From Maricaulis sp. (GTDB lineage: Bacteria; Pseudomonadota; Alphaproteobacteria; Caulobacterales; Maricaulaceae), in assembly GCF_030149515.1 (NCBI RefSeq), contig NZ_JASBRI010000029.1, forward strand, positions 62,001 to 126,000: 64,000 bases of DNA, read 5' to 3'. This document shows positions 1 to 7,164 of this stretch, piece after piece (positions within the stretch are counted from its first letter, which is position 1; each line of letters starts with the position of its first letter). The notes beneath the pieces are model-generated. The model made no database searches. It saw only the letters and a list, made by a program, of their open reading frames with translations, and was not told the DNA's origin. Both the position numbers and the translations under genes were made by a program.

Positions 1-533
1 ACGCCCGGATTGACGATGACGGCATGCAGAGCGGGAACATTGTCGATCATCTCGATCCATTCACCGATACCGCGCATGCGCAGGGGCCGCGAATAGACAC
101 AGGCCGGCACGTCGGCCCCCAGGCCAAGACCCAGCTGGGCCAGCCGTTCCGGCGGCCAGTCCAGACCCCATAGCCGGTTCAGCGCGCGCAGCGTCGCGGC
201 CGCATCGGCCGAACCGCCGCCCAGGCCGGCTTCAACGGGAATATTCTTGTGCAGATGAATGCTGGCACAGCGATCGACGCCCGCCTCGCGCTGCAGCGCC
301 ATGGCCGCGCGCAGGACCAGATTGTTGTCGCCGCCGCCGGCGAGCCGCCGCGACGGTTCGCCCGACATGGACAGGAGGAAGGCCGGGCTGTCCTTGACGC
401 GGATCTCGTCGCCCCAGTCGGCGAAGACCACGAAACTGTCCAGCGGATGATACCCATCGGGCCGGACCCGGCCGACGCGCAGGGTGAGATTGACCTTGGC
501 AGGCGCGAGTTCGCTGATTTCCCCGGCACTCAC
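1..533 (-). CDS. ispE: 4-diphosphocytidyl-2-C-methyl-D-erythritol kinase (3' end outside window)
   Basis: GHMP-family kinase of the MEP isoprenoid pathway; it phosphorylates the 2-hydroxyl of CDP-methylerythritol with ATP. About 177 of the usual ~290 residues are present. The start reads VSAGEISELAPAKVNLTLRV, with the family motif APAKVNLTL, then RPDGYHPLDSF, and further on the ATP-binding glycine/serine loop EAGLGGGSADAAATL. The GTG start (533-531) overlaps the TGA stop (532-530) of the upstream TPR lipoprotein gene, giving a GTGA overlap typical of translational coupling. The C-terminus runs off base 1. ispH, which catalyses a later step of the same pathway, is also in the window near 33 kb but is not linked to this gene. 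Confidence 0.93.
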   Translation of the reverse strand, partial: MSAGEISELAPAKVNLTLRVGRVRPDGYHPLDSFVVFADWGDEIRVKDSPAFLLSMSGEPSRRLAGGGDNNLVLRAAMALQREAGVDRCASIHLHKNIPVEAGLGGGSADAAATLRALNRLWGLDWPPERLAQLGLGLGADVPACVYSRPLRMRGIGEWIEMIDNVPALHAVIVNPG

Positions 534-2239
534 GGCTCGCCGGCCCCGGAGACATCGACCGAGGCCATCTCTGGCGTGTGTTCGGGCGGACGGCCATGTT
601 CGAGACGATACTCGATCTGCACAACCTGTTCGGCAGACGGGTCCAGGTCGGCGGCCCGGCGCCACTGGAAACCCGCTTCCAGCCGGCGGCCGACCTGCCA
701 GTAGGCATCGCCCAGATGCAGGTTCGCCGTGGCGCTGCCGGGATTGAGCGCAGCGGCCCGTTCCAACTCCTGCACCGCCAGCTCGTAATGGCCAAGCTGG
801 TAGTAGGCCCAGCCCAGACTGTCGATCACATTGCCGTTTTCCGGGTCCATCTCGGCGGCCCGGGACACCATGTCGAAGGCCCGTTCAATATTCTCGCCGC
901 GCTCGATCCACAGATAGCCCAGATCGTTGAGCACGGTGGACTGGTTGGGGGCGATGTCGAGCGCATCCAGATAGGCCGCCTCGGCATCGTCCCAGCGGTC
1001 CAGCGTGACCAGGCAGGATGCCCGGAAATATTCATACCGCCAGTCCTCGGGACGGCCGCGCGACCGGTTGAGGGCGATGGCACGTTCGTAAAGGGGAACA
1101 GCGGTTTCGCAGCGATTGTGGATCCGCGCCAGATCGGCATGGAGCAGAAGCGCCTCGGGCTCCCCGGACTGTTCCGCCAGATTCTCGGCCGCGGCATAGG
1201 CGGCATCCATCCGCCCCAGCGTCGCCATCAGCACGATCCGGTCGATCTCGGCGCCCAGGCGGAAGGGTCCTTCGGGCACGGCAGCGTATTCGGACAGGGC
1301 AAGATCGTGCAGGCCGATCCGGTCCAGCGTGCCGGCCAGCACCACATGCAGGGGCGCAAGATCGGGATCCAGGCGCTGGACCATGCGCATGTAGACAACG
1401 GTCAGATCCATGTCGGCCTGGGCAGCCAGGTCGGCTGTCGGCCCCAGCACGGCCCGCGCAGCCAGGCCGGCGATGCCCGGCCGGCGCGGCGCCCGCGCTC
1501 CGGACGCCGCCGCTCGGCGTGCAGCCTCGATACTGCTTTCGCCGCGATCGTCGCGAAGATAGGTGTCATAAAGGGCAATGGCTTCGTCGCGCCGGTTCTG
1601 GCGAACCAGGAAGGCGCCGTACATGTCCGTCGCCAGGCGCCGGAAGGTTGATGTAAACACGGCCGACCGATACCCCGCCTCGGCCGCCTCCATCTGGTCA
1701 TCGGCCTCGAACAGCATGGCCTTGTGCAGCCAGAGATGCGGCGCCAGGAATCCCGGTGCCTGCATGGCGCCCGCCGCCTCCAGCGCCTCATCGCTGCGGC
1801 CGGCGCCCATCAGGGCCCATTGCTGCAGGATGTCGCTGAAGAACGCGTTGTAGGGACCGTATTCCGGCCCGGTATCCAGCACGGCGATGGCGCCTGAATA
1901 GCGCTGGCGGGAGATCAGGTCCGCGGCATGATAGAGTGTGGCGAGCCGGCTGGGATCGCCCGCCCCGGCTGCGCCTACAGCCAGATCGGCGGCCCGGTCG
2001 AGATCGCCGGCAATCACCGATGTGATGAAGGCCCGGTCCGTGAGCACGACGTTTCCGGGCATGCGGTCGAGCGCTTCGACATAGTATTCCGCCGCGCCCT
2101 GGGCATCGCGGTTCACACCGGCATAGCGCGCCGCCAGAAAGGCACCATAGGCCGACGCCTCCTCTTCCGGCGGTGTCACGCAAGAGGTAAGCGCCAGTGC
2201 TGGCAACAGCACCGGCAGGGCAAGGGAAAGACGCGTCAT
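530..2239 (-). CDS. TPR-repeat lipoprotein
   Basis: 569-residue protein with a lipoprotein signal: a hydrophobic stretch and lipobox LTSC (Cys20) when translated from the ATG at 2239. An in-frame start 12 codons upstream (2275) would put a longer, less signal-like leader in front, so 2239 is preferred. The body is helical and Ala-rich, with clear tetratricopeptide repeats in the last third, roughly residues 330-560 (for example NDLGYLWIERGENIERAFD, then DSLGWAYYQLGHYELAVQEL). It probably acts as a membrane-anchored protein-interaction scaffold in the envelope; its partner cannot be read from the sequence. It lies between etfQO and ispE and is coupled to ispE by a 4-nt overlap. Confidence 0.85.
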   Translation of the reverse strand: MTRLSLALPVLLPALALTSCVTPPEEEASAYGAFLAARYAGVNRDAQGAAEYYVEALDRMPGNVVLTDRAFITSVIAGDLDRAADLAVGAAGAGDPSRLATLYHAADLISRQRYSGAIAVLDTGPEYGPYNAFFSDILQQWALMGAGRSDEALEAAGAMQAPGFLAPHLWLHKAMLFEADDQMEAAEAGYRSAVFTSTFRRLATDMYGAFLVRQNRRDEAIALYDTYLRDDRGESSIEAARRAAASGARAPRRPGIAGLAARAVLGPTADLAAQADMDLTVVYMRMVQRLDPDLAPLHVVLAGTLDRIGLHDLALSEYAAVPEGPFRLGAEIDRIVLMATLGRMDAAYAAAENLAEQSGEPEALLLHADLARIHNRCETAVPLYERAIALNRSRGRPEDWRYEYFRASCLVTLDRWDDAEAAYLDALDIAPNQSTVLNDLGYLWIERGENIERAFDMVSRAAEMDPENGNVIDSLGWAYYQLGHYELAVQELERAAALNPGSATANLHLGDAYWQVGRRLEAGFQWRRAADLDPSAEQVVQIEYRLEHGRPPEHTPEMASVDVSGAGEP

Positions 2240-2296
2240 GGCCGGTATGCTCGCTCCAGCGGCGATCCGGCGCAAGGGCGTATCGCGGTTAAATGC

Positions 2297-3970
2297 CTAC
2301 ATCCCCGCATACATCGGACCGCCCCCGCCTTCCGGCGTCGTCCAGTTGATGTTCTGGTTGGGGTCCTTGATATCGCACGTCTTGCAGTGGACGCAGTTCT
2401 GGGCGTTGATCTGGAAGCGCTGCTCCCCCGTCGCCTCGTCCTCGATCCACTCATAGACACCGGCCGGGCAATAGCGTGCCGACGGCCCGCCGAACTCGCC
2501 GAGCTCGGACGACTTCTGCAGCGCCGCATCGGCGAGCTTAAGGTGAACCGGCTGGTCCTCCTCGTGATTGGTGTTGGAGATGAATACCGAGGACAGCCGG
2601 TCGAAGGTGAGCACGCCGTCGGGCTTGGGATAGTCGATCTTCTTGAATTTCGAGGCTGGCTGCGTGCTTTGCGCATCGGTCTTGCCATGACCCATCGTGC
2701 CAAAGGGCGACCAGCCGCCGGTGATCGTGTTGATCCACATGTCTATCCCGCCCAGGGCAATACCCAGCACGGTGCCGAATTTCGACCAGAGCGGCTTGGC
2801 ATTGCGCACGCGCTTGAGGTCCTGCGCCACCCAGGACTTGTCGTAGGCGGCCTGGTATTCGGCCAGTTCGTCATGTGCCCGGCCCGCACCTAGCGCCGCA
2901 AACACGCTCTCGGCGGCCAGCATGCCGGTCTTCATGGCGTTATGGCTGCCCTTGATGCGCGGCACGTTGACGAATCCGGCCGAACAGCCGATCAGCGCCC
3001 CGCCCGGGAAGGCCAGTTCCGGCACCGACTGGAAGCCGCCCTCGGTGATGGCCCGGGCGCCGTAGGAAATGCGCTCGCCGCCTTCCAGCACTTCACGGAT
3101 CGCCGGATGCGTCTTCAGGCGCTGAAATTCCTCGAAGGGGGAGATCCAGGGATTCTTGTAGTTGAGGTGAACGACGAAACCGATCGAGACCAGATTGTCG
3201 CCGTAGTGGTACATGAAGGATCCACCGCCGGTGGCGTTGTCCAGCGGCCAGCCCATGGTGTGCTTCACCAGGCCAGGCTTGTGCTTCTCCGGCTTCACGC
3301 GCCAGAGCTCTTTCAGCCCGATGCCGAATTTCTGCGGCTCCTTGCCTTCGGACAGGTTGAAACGCGAGATAAGCTGCTTGGCCAGGGAGCCGCGCGCGCC
3401 TTCCGCGATCAGCGTGTACTTGCCGCGCAATTCAATGCCGGGCTGGTAGCCATCCTTGTGGCTGCCGTCGCGGCCGAGACCGAAATCCCCGGTGACGACA
3501 CCCTTGATAACCCCGTCTTCCTCGACGAGATCGGCGGCGGGAAAGCCGGGATAGATCTCCACGCCCAGCGCCTCGGCCTGTTCGCCCAGCCAGCGGCAGA
3601 CATTGCCCAGCGAGACGATATAGCAGCCGTGATTGCTCATCAGCGGCGGGAAGAAGAGCGTGGGCAGGCTGATCGATCCGGCTTCGCCAAGCACTTCGAA
3701 AATGTCGGTCCTGACCGGTTCGTCGAGCGGGGCGCCCCTCTCCTCCCAGTCCGGGATCAGTTCATTGAGTGCCTTGGGGTCGACCACCGCGCCGGACAGG
3801 ATGTGCGCACCCACTTCCGCGCCCTTTTCCAGGACCGCAATGGATATCTCCTGGTCCGCGTCGGCAGCCAGCTGTTTCAGGCGGATCGCCGCCGACAGGC
3901 CGGCGGGACCGCCGCCGACTATCACCACATCGTATTCCATGGATTCGCGTTCGATCGGTGCGTCGGTCAT
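2297..3970 (-). CDS. etfQO: Electron transfer flavoprotein-ubiquinone oxidoreductase
   Basis: 557-residue membrane-associated flavoprotein that passes electrons from reduced ETF (acyl-CoA and amino-acid dehydrogenases) to ubiquinone. The FAD dinucleotide-binding motif GGGPAG is at residues 19-24. The C-terminal ferredoxin-like part carries four cysteines (C501, C526, C529, C532; CPAGVYEW and CVHCKTCDIKDP) that bind the 4Fe-4S cluster. Length and motif order match the family. The ATG at 3970 has a purine-rich SD (AGGAAGGGG) about 10 nt upstream. The gene is divergent from the UDG gene and shares a 136-bp regulatory region with it, containing a promoter-like element and an ACGT-repeat palindrome. 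The TPR lipoprotein gene follows downstream. Confidence 0.96.
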   Translation of the reverse strand: MTDAPIERESMEYDVVIVGGGPAGLSAAIRLKQLAADADQEISIAVLEKGAEVGAHILSGAVVDPKALNELIPDWEERGAPLDEPVRTDIFEVLGEAGSISLPTLFFPPLMSNHGCYIVSLGNVCRWLGEQAEALGVEIYPGFPAADLVEEDGVIKGVVTGDFGLGRDGSHKDGYQPGIELRGKYTLIAEGARGSLAKQLISRFNLSEGKEPQKFGIGLKELWRVKPEKHKPGLVKHTMGWPLDNATGGGSFMYHYGDNLVSIGFVVHLNYKNPWISPFEEFQRLKTHPAIREVLEGGERISYGARAITEGGFQSVPELAFPGGALIGCSAGFVNVPRIKGSHNAMKTGMLAAESVFAALGAGRAHDELAEYQAAYDKSWVAQDLKRVRNAKPLWSKFGTVLGIALGGIDMWINTITGGWSPFGTMGHGKTDAQSTQPASKFKKIDYPKPDGVLTFDRLSSVFISNTNHEEDQPVHLKLADAALQKSSELGEFGGPSARYCPAGVYEWIEDEATGEQRFQINAQNCVHCKTCDIKDPNQNINWTTPEGGGGPMYAGM

Positions 3971-4049
3971 GTTCGGGCCACCCCTTCCTGTTCAAGTTTC
4001 AGCACTGTCCCGCTTGCAGGCTTCCGGTCATACCTTAGGATCGAACACC

Positions 4050-4078
4050 CATCTAGCGCGTCCGGCTGTCCGGATCAA
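4050..4078 (-). promoter_or_regulatory. Candidate promoter of etfQO
   Basis: On the minus strand, TTGATCC, 14 nt, then GCTAGATG. This is close to the Caulobacter housekeeping promoter consensus as I recall it (TTGACGS, 10-14 nt, GCTANAWC), with 7 of 8 matches in the -10 part. Predicted transcription would start near 4043, about 70 nt upstream of the etfQO ATG. This is inferred from the pattern only. Confidence 0.5.
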
Positions 4079-4083
4079 AATTA

Positions 4084-4103
4084 TTACGTTAACGTGCACG
4101 TAA
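4084..4103. promoter_or_regulatory. ACGT-repeat palindromic operator between etfQO and the UDG gene
   Basis: TTACGT and ACGTAA are perfect 6-bp inverted arms around an 8-bp centre. Inside, ACGT occurs three times at 6-bp spacing (4086, 4092, 4098), so two overlapping 10-bp palindromes (ACGTTAACGT and ACGTGCACGT) are present. The element abuts the UDG start codon (4107) and lies just upstream of the candidate etfQO -35. ACGT-centred palindromes are known for regulators of acyl-CoA and branched-chain amino acid catabolism in proteobacteria (LiuR type, from memory), which would suit etfQO. Confidence 0.5.
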
Positions 4104-4106
4104 GGC

Positions 4107-4985
4107 ATGTCCGACCCAACCGCCTCTCTCGACCCCTGCCAGGAAAAGGCTCTCAAGGCGCTCATCACCTGGTGGGAGGAAGCCGGGATCGAGCTCGACG
4201 CGCCGGTGGTCCGGCCGCGCCCGGCCCCGGCACGGGCCACACCGCCCGCCCGTGAAACCGGAGCCGTGCGCGAAGCGCCGCAGCACAGCCCCGCCCGTCC
4301 GGCAGAACCGGTACGCGCCGCCACCGCCGCATCCGCCCGCGCAGCGGGCTACGGCCAGGTCGAACACGAAGGCCCCGGCGCCCGGGACCTGGCCGCCGGC
4401 GCCGATACGCTCGACGCGCTCCAGGCTGCCATCGAGAGCTTCGAAGGCTGTCCGCTCAAGCGCACGGCGCGCAACACGGTATTCTCGCGCGGCAGCCGGG
4501 AAGCCCGGCTGATGCTGGTCGGGGAGGCGCCCGGCAAGGACGAGGACGAACAGGGCCAGCCCTTTGTCGGGCGGTCCGGACAATTGCTCGACCGCATGTT
4601 CGCCGCGATCGGCATCGGCCCGAACGATCTCTACATCTCCAACATCCTCAACTGGCGCCCGCCCGGCAATCGCACGCCGACCCAGGAGGAGATCGCAATG
4701 TGCCTGCCCTTCATCGAGCGGCACATCGCCCTGAAGGCGCCGGACATACTGATCGTCGCCGGCGGCATATCGGCCCAGTCCCTGCTGCGCACATCGACCG
4801 GCATCACGCGCCTGCGCGGCCAGTGGCAGGACTATGCCGTGCGCGACACGGCGGGCGAGCCGACGGACAAGACCATCCCCGTCCTGCCCGTCTTCCACCC
4901 GTCCTACCTGCTCCGCCGTCCGCCGGAAAAGCGCAAGGCCTGGCAGGACATGCTGGCGCTGGAGGCGCATCTCTCCTCGCTTTAG
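4107..4985 (+). CDS. Uracil-DNA glycosylase, family 4-like, with incomplete Fe-S ligands
   Basis: 292 residues: a ~105-residue Ala/Pro/Arg-rich, low-complexity N-terminal extension followed by the UDG fold. Motif A GEAPGKDEDEQGQPFVGRSG starts at residue 139, then RPPGNRTPTQEE, then motif B VFHPSYLLRRP (His264). The family removes uracil from DNA. Classical family-4 enzymes bind a 4Fe-4S cluster through four cysteines. Here only C115 and C199 are at the expected places; the first ligand position is F112 and the third is W183 (NWRPPGNR). The protein is therefore either a cluster-less branch or binds the metal differently. A weak AAGG lies just upstream of the ATG, inside the ACGT-repeat operator. 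Confidence 0.85.
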   Translation: MSDPTASLDPCQEKALKALITWWEEAGIELDAPVVRPRPAPARATPPARETGAVREAPQHSPARPAEPVRAATAASARAAGYGQVEHEGPGARDLAAGADTLDALQAAIESFEGCPLKRTARNTVFSRGSREARLMLVGEAPGKDEDEQGQPFVGRSGQLLDRMFAAIGIGPNDLYISNILNWRPPGNRTPTQEEIAMCLPFIERHIALKAPDILIVAGGISAQSLLRTSTGITRLRGQWQDYAVRDTAGEPTDKTIPVLPVFHPSYLLRRPPEKRKAWQDMLALEAHLSSL

Positions 4986-5057
4986 ACGACCGTGCGGGAC
5001 GCCACGACCGGCGGCGTCCTCGCGAGGGCTGTTCTGCCGCCGCTCGATCGCAAAAAT

Positions 5058-5089
5058 GTTCTTGATTTGTTCTTTTTCTGAGTCATAGT
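5058..5089 (+). promoter_or_regulatory. LexA (SOS) box overlapping a promoter
   Basis: GTTC-TTGATTT-GTTC at 5058-5072 is an exact match to the alphaproteobacterial LexA direct repeat GTTC-N7-GTTC. A candidate -35 (TTGATT, 5062-5067) lies inside the box. A -10-like CATAGT (5084-5089) follows after 16 nt. The predicted +1 falls at or next to the ATG at 5096, and no Shine-Dalgarno sequence precedes that ATG, so the transcript is probably leaderless. A GANTC site (GAGTC, 5080-5084) lies between the box and the -10. Confidence 0.7.
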
Positions 5090-5095
5090 AGCGCC

Positions 5096-6232
5096 ATGAC
5101 CGAGCGCCCAGGTGGCTACGCCCTAAACGCCCCTTCCACGGCCCCCTCGCCCGACACCCCCACCGCCCCGGGGACCGGCGCCCGGGGCCGGGGCGCTCGG
5201 TCAAACATTTCAGGGCGCTATGAGATGTTCGCACGGGAAGCCTTCGACGACGGATGGACCGAGGCGGATGGCGAGGCACCGCGCCTGGCAACAACCATCC
5301 TGAAGGATGCCTCGCGCTCCATCGTGGCCACCAATTCCTCGCCCGACATCTCCTTCGACCAGTCGATCAATCCCTACCGGGGATGCGAGCATGGCTGCAT
5401 CTACTGCTATGCCCGGCCGAGCCATGCCTATTGGGGATATTCTCCGGGCCTGGACTTCGAAAGCATCATTTTCGCCAAGCCGGACGGGGCGGCCCTCCTG
5501 GAACAGCATTTCAACCGGCCGGGTTACACACCTCGGCCGATCGTGATCGGGGCCAATACGGATGCCTGGCAGCCCGTGGAAAAACAGCTGGAACACACGC
5601 GGGACATCCTCAAAGTCTTCGCCCGCTACAAACATCCGGTCAGTTTCATCACCAAATCGGCGCTCGTGCTGCGCGATCTCGACATCCTCGGGCCCATGGC
5701 CGCGCAGGGCCTGGCAAAGGGCGCCATATCCATCACCACGCTGGACAGGCGGCTGGCGCGGGACATGGAGCCCCGCGCCGCGGCGCCTCACCGCCGGCTC
5801 GATGCCGTACGCGGCCTGGCCGGCGCCGGGCTTCCTGTGACGGTAATGATGGCGCCGATCATACCGGCCTTGAACGACAGCGAGATCGAGGCGGTGTTCG
5901 AGGCAGCCGCCGAAGCGGGAGCGGCCAATGCCTCCTACGTACTCTTGCGCCTGCCGCTGGAGATCCGGGAACTGTTCCGCGAATGGCTGGCCGCAAAACG
6001 TCCCGATGCGGCGGCCCGGGTGATGTCGCTGATCCGCCAGATGCGCGGTGGCAAGGATTATGATGCGCGCTGGGGCGTGCGAGGCCGCGGCGACGGCCCG
6101 CTGGCGCAATTGATTGCCAAACGGATTCGCGCCGCGGTCAAACGCTATGGTCTGACGGCGCCGCGGGCGGAGCTGGATATTTCAAGGTTCGAACGCCCGC
6201 TTGGATCGGCGGGCCAGCCCAGCCTGTTCTGA
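5096..6232 (+). CDS. Spore photolyase-like radical SAM protein (PA0069 family)
   Basis: 378 residues. The radical SAM cluster-binding motif CxxxCxxC is C97, C101, C104 (GCEHGCIYCYA). It is preceded by the family N-terminal motif GRGARSNISGRYE and by SPDISFDQSINPYRG. The family is distantly related to spore photoproduct lyase (SplB); its substrate is not established. The ATG at 5096 has no SD but lies where transcription should start from the SOS-type promoter upstream, and the conserved N-terminal motif needs a start upstream of residue 30. LexA control points to a DNA-damage role. The UDG gene lies just upstream, but this gene has its own promoter. Confidence 0.88.
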   Translation: MTERPGGYALNAPSTAPSPDTPTAPGTGARGRGARSNISGRYEMFAREAFDDGWTEADGEAPRLATTILKDASRSIVATNSSPDISFDQSINPYRGCEHGCIYCYARPSHAYWGYSPGLDFESIIFAKPDGAALLEQHFNRPGYTPRPIVIGANTDAWQPVEKQLEHTRDILKVFARYKHPVSFITKSALVLRDLDILGPMAAQGLAKGAISITTLDRRLARDMEPRAAAPHRRLDAVRGLAGAGLPVTVMMAPIIPALNDSEIEAVFEAAAEAGAANASYVLLRLPLEIRELFREWLAAKRPDAAARVMSLIRQMRGGKDYDARWGVRGRGDGPLAQLIAKRIRAAVKRYGLTAPRAELDISRFERPLGSAGQPSLF

Positions 6233-6248
6233 GCCAGCCGGTTCGCGC

Positions 6249-6276
6249 TTGAATTGCAGAAGGCCGTCTGCATAGT
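6249..6276 (+). promoter_or_regulatory. Candidate promoter of the gene at 6297
   Basis: TTGAAT, 16 nt, CATAGT, ending about 20 nt upstream of the ATG at 6297. The -10 hexamer is the same as at the LexA-boxed promoter. The spacer contains a short inverted repeat (GCAGA / TCTGC). Pattern only. Confidence 0.35.
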
Positions 6277-6296
6277 CCGGGTCGGGGGGCAAATTC

Positions 6297-7160
6297 ATGC
6301 GCGTGTTTCCGATCCTGCTGCTGCCGCTACTGGCAGCCGTCTCGGCCTGCTCAGTTCAGGTCCAGCCCTATCTGCGCGGTCCGACCGCCGACGAGATCGC
6401 CACAATGTCCGACAAGATCGGCGACGAGGTCGATCGCGCCTTCATTCGCGAGATTTACCGGGCCGCGCTGGACCGTGACCGGGCCGTATTGACGAGTGCC
6501 TTCGTCGACGAGATCGGTCAGGCCGATCTGGAAACGGGCTTCACCTCCTTTTACCAATACATGCCCGAAGACCGGCCTGTGCGCTCGGACCTCGTTACGT
6601 GGGTGTTCAACACCCATGTCATGAACGACGCCGACCCGGTCCACACATTGACCGCCGAATACGTGCTGGAGGCGTCCAACGGGCAGTTGCATCACCTCTA
6701 CATGCAGAGCCGGCGCGCCGGCGGCGGAGACCCCCGGATGGCGAGCCTGATCTCGAACCATCTGCCGACGAACGGTTTTGAAATGCCCGATCGGTGGGGT
6801 TGGCTGCGCATGCTGATGGCCGGGCTGGCCATCGCCTCCCCGCTGGTCCTGTTCGCCGCCATCTCGGTGCGCCTGCGAATCCACAATCTGGAAAAGCCCA
6901 TCCTGTGGACCGCGGCCATCCTGATCACTGCGCCAACCTTCACGTTCAACTGGACCAGCCAGGCGATCGACGTGATCGCCCCCTTCGTTCAGACGGGCGG
7001 GACGACGGTCAATGTCAGTCTGTTCAGCTGGATCGTCACAGGCAGCCAGGTCGCCAGGGCCGGTGACTATCATCCCTGGATGCTGACGATCGGCCTGCCG
7101 CTGGGTGCGGCCTGGTTCCTGCTCAGGCACTGGACCGGCGGCCTGAGGCTCAAGACCTGA
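6297..7160 (+). CDS. Predicted lipoprotein with C-terminal membrane helices, function unknown
   Basis: 287 residues. The N-terminus is a signal peptide with lipobox VSAC (Cys18). A soluble, mostly helical region of about 150 residues follows, then three hydrophobic segments at roughly residues 180-202, 205-222 and 258-277. A lipid-modified N-terminus joined to a polytopic C-terminus implies inner-membrane residence with the middle domain in the periplasm. I do not recognise the family. Its stop is only 4 bp from the stop of the convergent c-di-GMP gene. A purine-rich GGGGGG run lies about 8 nt before the ATG. Confidence 0.75.
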   Translation: MRVFPILLLPLLAAVSACSVQVQPYLRGPTADEIATMSDKIGDEVDRAFIREIYRAALDRDRAVLTSAFVDEIGQADLETGFTSFYQYMPEDRPVRSDLVTWVFNTHVMNDADPVHTLTAEYVLEASNGQLHHLYMQSRRAGGGDPRMASLISNHLPTNGFEMPDRWGWLRMLMAGLAIASPLVLFAAISVRLRIHNLEKPILWTAAILITAPTFTFNWTSQAIDVIAPFVQTGGTTVNVSLFSWIVTGSQVARAGDYHPWMLTIGLPLGAAWFLLRHWTGGLRLKT

Positions 7161-7164
7161 GCGG

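Noticed and set aside
3970-4000. Repeated GTTC near the etfQO start as a possible second LexA box
   Set aside because: The spacing between the GTTC motifs is about 16 nt, not 7.
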